In this document: positions 52,379 to 61,423 of the stretch, piece by piece
Layout of the letters: the number at the start of each line of letters is the position of its first letter
How positions within the stretch are numbered: position 1 is the first letter of the stretch
Source of the DNA: JBKCUI01 sp052161625
Lineage (GTDB): Bacteria > Planctomycetota > Planctomycetia > Pirellulales > Pirellulaceae
Assembly (NCBI GenBank): GCA_052161625.1
Contig: CP197412.1
Length of the DNA: 64,000 nt
Reading direction: 5' to 3' (one strand)
The notes under the pieces: generated by a model
The model's input: the letters and a program-made list of their open reading frames with translations, nothing else
What the model was told of the DNA's origin: nothing
The model's database searches: none
Translations under genes and position numbers: made by a program

Positions 52379-53272
52379 TCACTCCCAAACGATCGAATCG
52401 GCCGGAAAGATGGGACCATCCATGCAAGTCCGCTTGTAATCCCATTCGCCATCCTCTTGCCGGACCTTCGCCACGCACGTGAAGCATATGCCGATGCCAC
52501 ACGCCATCGGAGTTTCTAAAGAGACTTCACAGGGAACTCCATAGCGAGCGGCGATCTCACTCACGGCACGCATCATCGGCTCCGGCCCGCAACAAACGAT
52601 CCGCTTGCTGCTGCTCGTATTCTCTTCCAACAACGGCACCAACACGTCGGTCACTCGGCCTGGGACTCCCATCGACCCATCCTCGGTCGCAATGTGGACA
52701 TCGCTGCATGCCGACTGGAACTCCGGTACACCCGCTAAATACTCGCGATTCCTGGCGCCATAGCAGAGGGAAACGCGCTTCGCGTACGCTTCGGTGCAAA
52801 CATCCGTTCCGAACTTTCGTTTCCCTAAAGCGGCGAGCGCGGTCGTCAGCATCGGCGTTTGGCCAACCCCTCCCGCTACCAAGATCAAATGCTCGACCGG
52901 GGATGTGGAAAAGTGATTCCCCAATGGCCCCCAAATCTCGACTTGGTCACCCGCAACACATTTTGAAAGGGCACGCGTGAATTTGCCCTTCACGGTATAC
53001 ACCACGCTGATCCCCTCCGGTTTCCCATCGGCGCCATCGTGCACATCATAAAGAGCAAAGGCTCGACCGATCAAAGGATCATTCGCCCCGGCGATGCGCA
53101 CCATAAAGAATTGACCGGGCAACGTCCGGCGGGCAAATCCAGGAATCGCAAGGGTCAATTGCCAAGTATCTTTTGCAATCACCCGATGCCGCACAATCGG
53201 CGTCGACACGAATTCGAATCGGGGTGAGCAAACTCCCTCGGTACCGGCCGGGGCAACGGTTGGTCTATTCAT
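52379..53272 (-). CDS. pyrK: Dihydroorotate dehydrogenase electron-transfer subunit
   Basis: A 297-residue ferredoxin reductase-type protein. It has an FAD-binding half (PGQFFMVRIAGANDPLIGRAFALYD, then VVYTVKGKFTRALSKC and GDQVEIWGPLGN), an NAD-binding half (LVAGGVGQTPMLTTALAALG, CCGPEPMMRAV) and the PyrK-specific C-terminal [2Fe-2S] cysteines in CGIGICFTCVAKV and KRTCMDGP. PyrK passes electrons from dihydroorotate via PyrD to NAD in pyrimidine synthesis. The pyrD gene is not next to it. The start MNRPTVAPAGTEG is the first ATG. It lies convergent with the PLP gene, 5 bases apart. Confidence 0.9.
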   Translation of the reverse strand: MNRPTVAPAGTEGVCSPRFEFVSTPIVRHRVIAKDTWQLTLAIPGFARRTLPGQFFMVRIAGANDPLIGRAFALYDVHDGADGKPEGISVVYTVKGKFTRALSKCVAGDQVEIWGPLGNHFSTSPVEHLILVAGGVGQTPMLTTALAALGKRKFGTDVCTEAYAKRVSLCYGARNREYLAGVPEFQSACSDVHIATEDGSMGVPGRVTDVLVPLLEENTSSSKRIVCCGPEPMMRAVSEIAARYGVPCEVSLETPMACGIGICFTCVAKVRQEDGEWDYKRTCMDGPIFPADSIVWE

Positions 53273-53364
53273 AAATCCAACAAGGACAGGGGTATTTCAT
53301 TCTAAAACGCAACGACATCCACCGTCACCAGCCGGAACACGCTAGGGGACGGCGGCTGATGGCT

Positions 53365-54144
53365 TCATTCGAAAGATTGGCACCAACTATTTATCTGAGT
53401 TGCGACCCAGCGACAATGCCTTTCGTCGGTGAGCAAGTGACCGCAGTTGGGCAAGGTTATCAGCGATCGAGGCCCTTCCGGTCGAGTTCTTGCATTGGCG
53501 AAATCGCAATTCCACAACGCATGCTCGTACGCAACCGTCTCATCCGTCGGAGAATGCAATGTCAACATCGGCTTTCGCAGCGCTGCGACAATCGCAGGTA
53601 GATCGACACTGCGGAAATCTTCAAGCATCTGCCGTTCGACTGGATAAGTAAACCCTCCAATCGTGACTTCCCCTCGCCCTTCGCGCACGATGGCTGGGTC
53701 CATCGATTCCAAGAGGGAGGCTAAATGATGGGTATCGCTCGGGGCAGCCAATGCAATCACGCCGATCACCGATTCGATTCGCTGGGTCATGGCCAAACTG
53801 GCGGCGCCGCCGAAACTGTGCCCCATCAGGAAGTCGGCTCCGTCGTACTCCCGCTCCAAGAACTCCGCAGCCGCCTGCAAATCCTGACAATTGGTACTGA
53901 AATTCGACTTGGGAAATTCCCCTTGGCTCCCTCCGAGCCCCCGAAAATCGTACCGCAGTACAATCCAACCGAGATTCGCCAACTCCCGAGAGATCCGAAC
54001 GATCGCTTTGAGATCCTTGCTGCATGTAAAGCAGTGCGAAAAAAGAATCGTACCTAGCCGCTCCGCATCAGGTACCTCGAGGATCCCCGTCAACTCCAAT
54101 CCATCCGACGTCGGAATGACGACCCGTTGCGAATGCCTAGCCAT
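53365..54144 (-). CDS. Alpha/beta hydrolase
   Basis: A 259-residue serine hydrolase: oxyanion region FSHCFTCSKDLK, nucleophile elbow LMGHSFGGAASLA, aspartate in TLHSPTDETVAYEHA and histidine in LPNCGHLLTDE. It resembles the hydrolase half of the bifunctional alpha/beta hydrolase-OsmC proteins (ILFSHCFTCSKDL is characteristic there), but the OsmC half is absent and the chain ends right after the histidine helix. Substrate is unknown. Confidence 0.87.
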   Translation of the reverse strand: MARHSQRVVIPTSDGLELTGILEVPDAERLGTILFSHCFTCSKDLKAIVRISRELANLGWIVLRYDFRGLGGSQGEFPKSNFSTNCQDLQAAAEFLEREYDGADFLMGHSFGGAASLAMTQRIESVIGVIALAAPSDTHHLASLLESMDPAIVREGRGEVTIGGFTYPVERQMLEDFRSVDLPAIVAALRKPMLTLHSPTDETVAYEHALWNCDFANARTRPEGPRSLITLPNCGHLLTDERHCRWVATQINSWCQSFE

Positions 54145-54159
54145 GTCGTTTCCTCCTGG

Positions 54160-54570
54160 TTACCGTACGCGTCGCATCGAAATCGTTCCCGTATCCTTGG
54201 CCGCTGCAAAGGATCCGTACAATCCATTTCCTATCACGAACGAGTCCATGCGGTAACTGCCGAGCATCGGACCCAATGGTTTGTTGGCCACCAACCGCAC
54301 ATTCCCGGTCGCATCCAACCTAGGTTGCATCGAAACCTTGTAGGTAAACGGAATCACTACAAAGAATCGACCGCTGAATCGAGCATCGTACCCTCCCTGG
54401 CCATTGGGCCGAATGGTCGCCCGCATGGGCCCCTGATGCCCCGTCGACTGGCTTTGCCATTGCCCCTTCCACGTTCCCACCGGACTTCCCGCCCAAGCGG
54501 CCGAGGTACTTGCACTCGCGAGCAACGCACCCACCACACCTACCATCCACAGGTTCTTGATCGACACCAT
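54160..54570 (-). CDS. Small secreted protein of unknown function
   Basis: A 136-residue protein from the ATG at 54570 with a signal peptide (IKNLWMVGVVGALLASASTSAAWA). The mature part starts SPVGTWKGQWQSQSTGHQG, a lipocalin/calycin-like opening, and continues with strands (YDARFSGRFFVVIPFTYKV, GSFAAAKDTGTISMRRV). A small beta-barrel is inferred. It is 15 bases from the hydrolase gene. Confidence 0.7.
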   Translation of the reverse strand: MVSIKNLWMVGVVGALLASASTSAAWAGSPVGTWKGQWQSQSTGHQGPMRATIRPNGQGGYDARFSGRFFVVIPFTYKVSMQPRLDATGNVRLVANKPLGPMLGSYRMDSFVIGNGLYGSFAAAKDTGTISMRRVR

Positions 54571-54636
54571 CCCGCAATACCTCAACTCATGGAGCAAAAC
54601 AAAGGGGTTTACTTACCAGCGACGCAAACCTGCCGA

Positions 54637-55458
54637 CTACTTCGGCGGTTCGTAAAGCTTCGCCAAATCGTCCAAGGGCACAATCCAAACGTTCCGATAC
54701 TCGGTAGGACTGTTGTGATCTTGCAAGAACACCGGCCCAACCTGTGTCTCTTTTAACTTAGGTGCAATTGCTTGTAAATAAGGAGTCGTGCCGAAGCGAA
54801 AGGGATGAAAGACGGAGCGGGGCTCTTCGAACGGTGTGTTTTCTTGGACCTTCGAACCGTTCAACCAAGCCGTGATGCGCCCGGGCTCCGTGATGGCCCC
54901 CGATTCGTTTCGTCGAGGAGCGCGATAGCGGATGTCGTAGACCTGCCATTCTCCGGCTGGTTTCGCGGCGTTCCTCAGAGGTTTCGCAAAGCCGTAGATC
55001 GAACCCTCGTCCTGCTGCGAAAGCTTGTCCTCCGGCCGGCCATGGCTGTCGAGAATCTGAAGCTCGTAATGGCCGTGGATGTAGATGCCACTGTTCCCTT
55101 CCCCCTTGGGACTGACCTTGAACTCGACGTGGATGTCCGCGTCCCGGAAATGCCACTTCGAAACGATATGGTTTTGATTCTTCCCTTTGGTTGACGTCAA
55201 CACTCCGTCTTGGAAAGGCCAATTGGTTGGACCACCGTCCATCGCGAGAAACGCATGCTCCTTTTCCCCCAAAAGCACGATCGCCCTCTCGGGTGGCGCT
55301 GCAGGGATCTTGGACTGGTCGGGCTTGAACTCCTCCTCCCCCCTCACGCGATGGGCCGAGCCAGACCAACCCGTACCGAGAAGACAGACGCATAAACCGA
55401 AAACGGAAAGGGATCGGAACCAAGTGGGTGCGACGTAGCGGAGGGGATGGATTCGCAT
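54637..55458 (-). CDS. Secreted DUF1080 (3-keto-disaccharide hydrolase-type) protein
   Basis: A 273-residue exported protein from the ATG at 55458 (signal region SLSVFGLCVCLLGTGWSGSA). The DUF1080 domain shows WPFQDGVLTST, HIVSKWHFRDADIHVEFKVSPKGEGNSGIYIHGHYELQILDS (the GNSGIY hallmark), GEWQVYDIRYRAPR and the late YRNVWIVPL. It is a jelly-roll concanavalin-like fold; characterised relatives cleave 3-keto-disaccharides. The alternative upstream ATG at 55506 adds 16 residues without family features. Confidence 0.9.
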   Translation of the reverse strand: MRIHPLRYVAPTWFRSLSVFGLCVCLLGTGWSGSAHRVRGEEEFKPDQSKIPAAPPERAIVLLGEKEHAFLAMDGGPTNWPFQDGVLTSTKGKNQNHIVSKWHFRDADIHVEFKVSPKGEGNSGIYIHGHYELQILDSHGRPEDKLSQQDEGSIYGFAKPLRNAAKPAGEWQVYDIRYRAPRRNESGAITEPGRITAWLNGSKVQENTPFEEPRSVFHPFRFGTTPYLQAIAPKLKETQVGPVFLQDHNSPTEYRNVWIVPLDDLAKLYEPPK

Positions 55459-55737
55459 GGTGGAGGATGACGGTGCTTCCGGGGAAACAATGAAAGGTGG
55501 AATCAAGCGATCGAGCGGCAGGCGAGTTCCCCTATTGTACTCCAGCCTCGCGCCCCTTGGGCTTCCCTTCCCGCCGCGTCATGTGGAAAGAACCGTCGGC
55601 GGACCCCTGTCGAAGCTCGCAACGGAGTATGAACGAGCAACGGATCACTCCGAACGGGAACTCGGCTGGAAGGGACGAGCGTTTCCGATACACTTTTCGC
55701 AGCCCAAACCCCAGAACATCTTGAGGACGAAGATTCC

Positions 55738-57264
55738 ATGGCCGCCAAAACAGCGATTACCCCCACCCGCGCCGAAGACTACCCAGAGTGGTACCAGCAA
55801 GTCATCAAGGGAGCGGACATGGCGGAAAACTCGTCCGTGCGCGGCTGCATGGTGATCAAGCCTTGGGGATACGCCCTGTGGGAAAACATGCAGCGAGTGC
55901 TGGACCGTATGTTCAAAGAGACCGGTCACCAGAATGCGTACTTCCCGCTCTTCATTCCGATGAGCTACCTGGAAAAGGAAGCGGAGCACGTCGAAGGTTT
56001 CGCGAAAGAGTGCGCTGTCGTCACGCACCACCGACTCGAACCAGACGGAAAAGGGGGCCTCCGTCCGGCCGGCCCCCTCGAGGAACCACTCATTGTCCGC
56101 CCCACGAGCGAGACGATCATCGGAGCGACGTACGCCAAATGGGTCCAATCCTACCGCGATCTTCCGATCCTTATCAATCAATGGGCCAACGTGGTCCGCT
56201 GGGAAATGCGAACCCGTCTCTTCCTTCGAACCGCGGAGTTTCTGTGGCAGGAAGGACACACCGTGCACGCCACGGCCGAAGAAGCAATGGAAGAAACTCG
56301 CAAAATGCTCGATGTCTACGCCGACTTCGCCGAGAACTTTATGGCCATGCCGGTGATCAAGGGCGAAAAGACAGCTGGCGAACGCTTCCCCGGTGCGGTC
56401 CACACCTTCTCCATCGAAGCCATGATGCAGGATGGCAAAGCCTTGCAGGCCGGCACGTCCCACTTCCTAGGTCAGAACTTCTCCAAAGCCCAGGAAATCA
56501 AATTCCAAGACCAAAACAGCGAGATCGCTTACGCTTGGACAACTTCTTGGGGCGTTTCCACCCGACTCGTCGGTGCCTTGATCATGTCCCACTCCGATGA
56601 CGACGGACTCGTGATTCCCCCCCGATTGGCACCGATTCATGCGATCATCATGCCGATCTATCGGGATGCTGCGCAGCGAACCGAAGTTCTCGAGTACTGC
56701 AAATCTCTCCAACAAGAACTCCGCACTCAATCGTTCGGCGATGACAAAATCCGCGTCGATATCGATGACCGCGATCTGCGCGGCGGCGAGAAGAAGTGGT
56801 ACCACGTTCGCCGGGGTGTTCCGATCCGTATCGAAGTCGGCCCCAAAGACTTGGCCGCCAACGCCGCTTTCGTCGCCCGACGCGACACCAACCAATCGGC
56901 TGGGATGCCTCGCGCGGAATTGGTTGCCAATATCAGCTCCATGCTGGAGGAAATGCAAACGAATCTCTTTAACCGCGCGCTACAAATGCGAGAAAGCAGA
57001 ACGGTCGATCTCCACTCCGAAAAGGAATTCCGCGATTACTTCGCCGGCGATGAAGACAAACCGAAAATTTCCGCCGGCGGATTCGCACGCTGCTGGTTCG
57101 CCAGCGAAGAAGAAGTGCAGGGGATTCTCGATGAACTGAAAGTCACCATCCGCTGCATCCCACTTGCTCCAACAGGAAGCGACGCACCATCGAAGACGAC
57201 CGGCAAGTGCTTCCTTACCGGCAAAGAAACGAGCACGATGGCGATCTTCGCGAAGTCGTACTAA
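55738..57264 (+). CDS. proS: Prolyl-tRNA synthetase, archaeal/eukaryal (type 3) form
   Basis: A 508-residue class II synthetase without the bacterial editing insertion. Motif 1 region VIKPWGYALWENMQRVLDRMFKETGHQNAYFPLFIPMSYL, the motif 2 arm FLRTAEFLWQEGHTVH, and motif 3 around SWGVSTRLVGALIMSHSDDDG with the ProRS GxxxR arginine replaced in the short form. The anticodon-binding domain (HAIIMPIYR) and the C-terminal zinc-like domain ending in tyrosine (TGKETSTMAIFAKSY) are those of archaeal/eukaryal ProS. It charges tRNA-Pro in the cytoplasm. It stands alone between long intergenic stretches. Confidence 0.96.
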   Translation: MAAKTAITPTRAEDYPEWYQQVIKGADMAENSSVRGCMVIKPWGYALWENMQRVLDRMFKETGHQNAYFPLFIPMSYLEKEAEHVEGFAKECAVVTHHRLEPDGKGGLRPAGPLEEPLIVRPTSETIIGATYAKWVQSYRDLPILINQWANVVRWEMRTRLFLRTAEFLWQEGHTVHATAEEAMEETRKMLDVYADFAENFMAMPVIKGEKTAGERFPGAVHTFSIEAMMQDGKALQAGTSHFLGQNFSKAQEIKFQDQNSEIAYAWTTSWGVSTRLVGALIMSHSDDDGLVIPPRLAPIHAIIMPIYRDAAQRTEVLEYCKSLQQELRTQSFGDDKIRVDIDDRDLRGGEKKWYHVRRGVPIRIEVGPKDLAANAAFVARRDTNQSAGMPRAELVANISSMLEEMQTNLFNRALQMRESRTVDLHSEKEFRDYFAGDEDKPKISAGGFARCWFASEEEVQGILDELKVTIRCIPLAPTGSDAPSKTTGKCFLTGKETSTMAIFAKSY

Positions 57265-57367
57265 CGTTAGGGGGGCGAGCAGAAGCAAGCGGACGAGCAA
57301 AGCATTGCGCCGAAGCTGCTTGTTCGAAGCCGATTATCAGCGGCGATGGTCCATCCGAGTCGGATTT

Positions 57368-57560
57368 CGTACTCGCAATCGTACTCAGTGAAACGGTACT
57401 CGTACTCGACCAGAACACAGCTGGCCGAGGGGATTGTCGATCGCGCGATGTTGGCTGCTGAATTGAGGGAAGTCGTGCTGAAGTCGAGCACGAGTACGAG
57501 TACGAGTACGAGCACGAGTTCGAGTTCGAGTTCGAGTTCGAGTTCGAGTTCGAGTTCGAG
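57368..57560. repeat. Palindromic hexanucleotide repeat element (CGAGTA/CGAGTT units)
   Basis: The right arm (57485-57560) is about twelve hexamers, five of the CGAGTA/CGAGCA type followed by seven CGAGTT. The left arm (57368-57410) carries the complementary orientation, TACTCG, in TCGTACTC and GGTACTCGTACTCGACC. About 75 bases lie between. The arms can pair into a long stem. The element is in a gene-free region downstream of proS. Confidence 0.75.
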
Positions 57561-57582
57561 AAGAATTTGCTGGCGGGGGCAA

Positions 57583-57626
57583 TAAAAAAAGGTCATGGTA
57601 TGCCGCTCCATCGTCACACCATGACC
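57583..57626 (-). terminator. Hairpin terminator downstream of the Cys/His-rich protein gene
   Basis: Stem GGTCATGGT (57591-57599) / ACCATGACC (57618-57626) with an 18-base loop; on the minus strand it is followed by a T-run (complement of AAAAAAA at 57584-57590). It fits termination of the minus-strand gene at 57760-58503. The loop is long, so efficiency is uncertain. The rest of the 57265-57759 gap holds the hexamer repeat and no gene. Confidence 0.7.
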
Positions 57627-57759
57627 ATTATGTCGGAGGATCCGTGGGTGCGAATGATCCGACTTCCCAATCCGTGTTAGAAAAGGTATCGACCGAACCA
57701 ACTCGGAAAAAGAAGCGAAGCAGCACCAGGCGTTACAGCTTACCTGACCAGTGCGACCA

Positions 57760-58503
57760 TTACCTGGCCAATACGACCGGCCCTGGTACGGTTGCCACAG
57801 GACTCAGCGTGGCTGTCTTGAGAGGATGTGGTTCCGATTTCAAGTAGGGACTTGTCGGACCTTCTGCAGGAGGAGCCGGTGTGAACGACTTCACGCTGAT
57901 GGAGTCGGACCCGCTCGAAGCGCTTCCCCAACTCGGAAGCTTCATGCCGAACACACTGCGGTCGTTGGACTTCTTCGCCACGGCAGGTGCTGCCCCGTCG
58001 GACGGAACTTGGTAGCGATTGACGACGACCGAGTCGCAACCCGCTTTCGCATCGCAACCTGGAGCGCCGTGACAACCACCTACCGGCCCACAGCCTGCCG
58101 CACTGGCATGGCGATGGAGCAGGTTGCAATGATGCTTGCAGTCGCACTGCTGATTGACGTGATGCATGCAATGGGCAATCGCCGCAGCGCGTTCGGCGGG
58201 ATAGGTCGCCCACAACATCGGGCTGCTTTCGTTGCAACTCATCCGAGTCGCGAGCGCCGAATAGGGTCGATCGCACCCCATAGGATGGAACGCCATAACA
58301 GGCCCACCACCACATCGAACACAGCCCGCATTCGCATTACTTTCTTCCCCGGCCAAGTTCGCGACGGGTGGAAGATTGGCTCCGTCAAGGAACTGCGGAG
58401 CAGGTTGAACAGGTGAAGGTGTCGTGGGCCCGACGATTTCTTGGGCCGGAGCGCTAACGGCAAATGACAGCGTTAGCAGAATTGCTTGCATCGTGCATCG
58501 CAT
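57760..58503 (-). CDS. Cys/His-rich secreted protein of unknown function
   Basis: A 247-residue protein with a signal peptide (MRCTMQAILLTLSFAVSAPAQ) and a Pro-rich stretch. The central third is very rich in Cys and His: CVRCGGG, MGCDRPY, MSCNES, AHCMHHVNQQCDCKHHCNLLHRH, and CGPVGGCHGAPGC. This could bind metal or form disulfides; it resembles no family I recognise. The C-terminal third is Ser/Pro rich and disordered. The next in-frame start is four codons later, also plausible. Confidence 0.65.
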   Translation of the reverse strand: MRCTMQAILLTLSFAVSAPAQEIVGPTTPSPVQPAPQFLDGANLPPVANLAGEESNANAGCVRCGGGPVMAFHPMGCDRPYSALATRMSCNESSPMLWATYPAERAAAIAHCMHHVNQQCDCKHHCNLLHRHASAAGCGPVGGCHGAPGCDAKAGCDSVVVNRYQVPSDGAAPAVAKKSNDRSVFGMKLPSWGSASSGSDSISVKSFTPAPPAEGPTSPYLKSEPHPLKTATLSPVATVPGPVVLAR

Positions 58504-58902
58504 GGTTTCAATCAACCTAGTTGAGGGTCGTCCGTGAATCAGAGCGAAGGGGGAGAATCACCCTTGTCGCAACGTGTCGTTACTGAGAATCGTTCGAGCA
58601 TCCTAGGCTCGAAAACAAGATGAGAAGGGGCGAAGCAACCCTGTTAACGTGGCAACGTCTAGCCACTTTTACCGCGAGTCGTTGTCGCAGCGGGATTCGC
58701 CCAGGCAATCTCATTCGCCTTAAGAATGCGCTCTCAAATCGGCCGTGCAAGCAGCTTCTGGTTATTTTTGACGCTCGTTCCTGCCACCCGGTCGCTTTAA
58801 ACGCCTCCTGCCTCACCCAACACCTAGGTAAAGTGTAACGGCCAATCCATCTGGTCCATTCGCCACCCCTCCCCCATAATGGCTCCATAAGGAGTTCCTC
58901 GA
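58504..58902. other. Intergenic region
   Basis: No gene is supported in these 399 bases between divergent genes. A minus-strand open frame at 58580-58933 is not protein-like. AAGGAG at 58889-58894 is the ribosome-binding site for the TTG start at 58903. Confidence 0.35.
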
Positions 58903-59553
58903 TTGCGTCGAAAAAAACATCTCGTCTGGTCACCCGTCACCATCGCCCTGACCGGGGTAACAGCTACTACCCTCGTAGCCATCGCTACCGCCCCGATCCT
59001 GGCTGCCATGGGGAATCCTTGGTGGGCTCAACAAGTCCAATACACGACCTACTATGCCATGCTCTTTGCCTTCGTCGGCCTTATGGCGGCGTTGGTGCAC
59101 AATCGTGTCAACTCCCCGAATGCGTCCTCTGTCCGTGTCTTCGACAATCGTCAAGACGAACGCAGTCCCGGTTTTGGTCTGATCGCCGTCGCGCCATGCG
59201 ACTGCGACCAAATCTGGATCGCCGACCAAGCCTTCGCGGAACTTCCGGTGAAAAAGCAAATCCAGAAGATGGCGAGGATCGGATTGAACCGTCTCCAAGT
59301 CCTCGTGATGCGAGACCTGAAACTCCCCCCTTCGATCGCCGACCTCTGGGTCTATCTACCCAATCTCAAAGTTCTCGATATCCAAAACGCTTCCGTACCG
59401 GAGTGCTTCTGGAACGGTCTCGAGAAAACGATGGAGCTCGAACATGTTCTCGCCCACGGTTGCGAGCATTCTGCGTCGATGAAGGAGATCCTGATCTCCC
59501 TTCCCGAAATCAAAATCCACACTCGCCCCATGAATGTCGTTGCGCATGGTTGA
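58903..59553 (+). CDS. Membrane protein with C-terminal soluble, LRR-like domain, unknown function
   Basis: A 216-residue protein starting at TTG 58903, chosen because AAGGAG lies eight bases upstream. Two membrane helices (VTIALTGVTATTLVAIATAPIL and TYYAMLFAFVGLMAALV) precede a domain that has leucine-spaced strands (LNRLQVLVMRDLKL, LWVYLPNLKVLDIQN, LEKTMELEHVLAHG) reminiscent of a few leucine-rich repeats. No catalytic motif seen. Its end overlaps the longest reading of the next gene. Confidence 0.65.
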   Translation: MRRKKHLVWSPVTIALTGVTATTLVAIATAPILAAMGNPWWAQQVQYTTYYAMLFAFVGLMAALVHNRVNSPNASSVRVFDNRQDERSPGFGLIAVAPCDCDQIWIADQAFAELPVKKQIQKMARIGLNRLQVLVMRDLKLPPSIADLWVYLPNLKVLDIQNASVPECFWNGLEKTMELEHVLAHGCEHSASMKEILISLPEIKIHTRPMNVVAHG

Positions 59554-59575
59554 ACCGAAGAGACGCTCATCCTCC

Positions 59576-61099
59576 ATGGGCAAGGTTTATTTGGTCGGGG
59601 CAGGACCGGGCGACGCCAACTTGATCACCCTGCGAGGTATCCAAGTTCTCGCAACCGCCGATGTCGTCCTCTACGACGGATTGGTCAATCCTGAAATCCT
59701 GCGGCATGCGTCTCCCCATGCGGAACAACTCTGCGTGGGCAAACATGGGCATGGAGGGATGTGGACTCAAAAGGAGATCGACCAACAAACGATCGCGTTC
59801 GCGGCAGCGGGCAAGTCGGTGGTGCGGCTCAAAGGAGGCGATACCGCCATCTTCGCGCGCACAGCCGAAGAGGTCGAGCAGCTCGCGGCACTTTCCGTTC
59901 CATTCGAGATTGTACCAGGTATCACGGCGGCGCTCGCAGCGACCGCCTACGCGGGTATCCCCCTGACCCACCGAGACTGGGCTTCAGCCGTCGCGTTTGT
60001 CACGGGGCAACTCCAACCGTCGGATGGAAGCCAAGACGCCGACGACGGGATCGACTGGCAATCGCTTGCTCAGTTTCCAGGTACTCTCGTACTCTACATG
60101 GGAGTCACCACCGCGCAGCATTGGAGCCAGCAATTGATCGCGTCGGGCAAATCCCCATCGACGCCTGTCGCATTGGTCCGCCGCATCTCGTGGCCTGACC
60201 AACAAGTCATCCGCTGCGAGCTGGGGAATGTAAGCGAAACCATTCGCTCTCTTCCGGGATTTCGTCCCCCAGTGATCAGCATCATCGGAGAGGTCGTGAA
60301 TCTCGCGGCCACGATGAATTGGTTTTCGCAACGTCCCTTGTTCGGCAAACGTTACCTCATTGCAGCTACTTCTGATTCGGGGAGCAAACTGAGCCGCATG
60401 CTGAGCGAGCTCGGGGCCCATGTCACCTTGCAACCTGCGATGGAGACTTCCCCTGTCCAGGATTGGAGCGAGATCGACCCCCATTTGCATGACATCGCTC
60501 GATACGCGTGGCTCGTCTTCACCAGTCCAGCAGGTGTAGAAGCGTTCATGGGCCGAGTCTTCCAACTGGGCTACGACGCAAGGCATCTCGGTCGATCGAA
60601 GATCGCATCGGTTGGGACCGCAACCAGTGAAGCGCTGCAACACTACTCTTTGCGAGCCGACCGCACCCCTCAAATCGCCGGGATCGAAAATCTAGCTCCA
60701 CTACTAGCTCCAGAGGCCCCCGGTGCATCGATCTTGTTCGTTCGGAACGAATCGGGGCGGACCGAAGGCATCGAGTTACTAGCAAGCCTGGGTGCGAAGT
60801 GCATAGGCGCCAACGTATACGAACAAAAGCCGGTGGCTGCTTGGCCTGCTGCCACGCTGACAGCTTGTGATCAAGGCGTTTGGGACGGCATCGTCGTCAC
60901 CAGCGCTAACATTGCTGAGCAAGCCTGCGCATTGATCGCCCCATATCACGCCCAACAACGCTGGTATTCCATTTCCGATCGCGCGACGGATGTGTTATTA
61001 GCGCAGGGCTGCACCCAAGTCGCCACTTCCACATCCCCAAGTCTCGATTCCCTCGTCGATTCCATCTTGCGAGAGGCATCGATGGAAAATGGACGCTAG
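59576..61099 (+). CDS. Uroporphyrinogen-III C-methyltransferase / uroporphyrinogen-III synthase fusion
   Basis: A 507-residue bifunctional protein of haem/sirohaem/cobalamin synthesis. The N-terminal half is SUMT (CobA): YLVGAGPGDANLITLRG, VVRLKGGDTAIFART, VPGITAALAATAYAGIPLTHR and TLVLYMGV. The C-terminal half (from about residue 255) is HemD-like: LSELGAHVTLQPAMETSP, WLVFTSPAGVEAF, KIASVGTATSEAL and WDGIVVTSANIAEQ. Together they make uroporphyrinogen III and methylate it toward precorrin-2. CobA-HemD fusions are known in several phyla. The start is uncertain: ATGs at 59534, 59546 and 59576 are all in frame; 59576 (MGKVYLVGAGPGD) puts the conserved motif at the N-terminus. No haem neighbours are visible. 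Confidence 0.9.
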   Translation: MGKVYLVGAGPGDANLITLRGIQVLATADVVLYDGLVNPEILRHASPHAEQLCVGKHGHGGMWTQKEIDQQTIAFAAAGKSVVRLKGGDTAIFARTAEEVEQLAALSVPFEIVPGITAALAATAYAGIPLTHRDWASAVAFVTGQLQPSDGSQDADDGIDWQSLAQFPGTLVLYMGVTTAQHWSQQLIASGKSPSTPVALVRRISWPDQQVIRCELGNVSETIRSLPGFRPPVISIIGEVVNLAATMNWFSQRPLFGKRYLIAATSDSGSKLSRMLSELGAHVTLQPAMETSPVQDWSEIDPHLHDIARYAWLVFTSPAGVEAFMGRVFQLGYDARHLGRSKIASVGTATSEALQHYSLRADRTPQIAGIENLAPLLAPEAPGASILFVRNESGRTEGIELLASLGAKCIGANVYEQKPVAAWPAATLTACDQGVWDGIVVTSANIAEQACALIAPYHAQQRWYSISDRATDVLLAQGCTQVATSTSPSLDSLVDSILREASMENGR

Positions 61100-61423
61100 C
61101 CCCCGGTTGACACGCATCACGATCTCTCCCCTCTTTTGCGCCGTGGCGCCTTGGCGAGAAACCTCCCTCTCCCAATTCTGGGTCCCCCCGATCTCTACCG
61201 TTGCAAGCGGTCACTTTTGCAAACGGCTACTCCTGCAAACGGTATCGAAACCGGCTCGAGATTGTCTACTGGCTAAAACGGTCGATCTGTTGTCCTCAGA
61301 TTCTTCCTTTTTCGCGTAGCGTGCAATGGCCAAGGTTATGCGTTCGATGGATAATGCGGTGCTCATGGATGATTTGTTTGCATCGACTGAAACCTTGGCA
61401 CATAGGGATCCCCCGGAGGCACC
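61100..61423. other. Intergenic region upstream of the oxyR-like gene
   Basis: Three direct copies of TGCAA(A/G)CGG lie at 61202, 61218 and 61234 with an exact 16-base period. Closer to the gene, CCAAGGTT (61330-61337) and AACCTTGG (61391-61398) form an inverted pair 53 bases apart. A TTTTGCGCCGTGG...GGCGAGAAAC element at 61135-61162 repeats part of the sequence at 27777. None has a proven function. Confidence 0.45.

Noticed and set aside
57485..57560. CRISPR array or coding sequence
   Set aside because: The unit is six bases with no spacers, and the frames give poly-Ser or Arg-Thr translations without domains.
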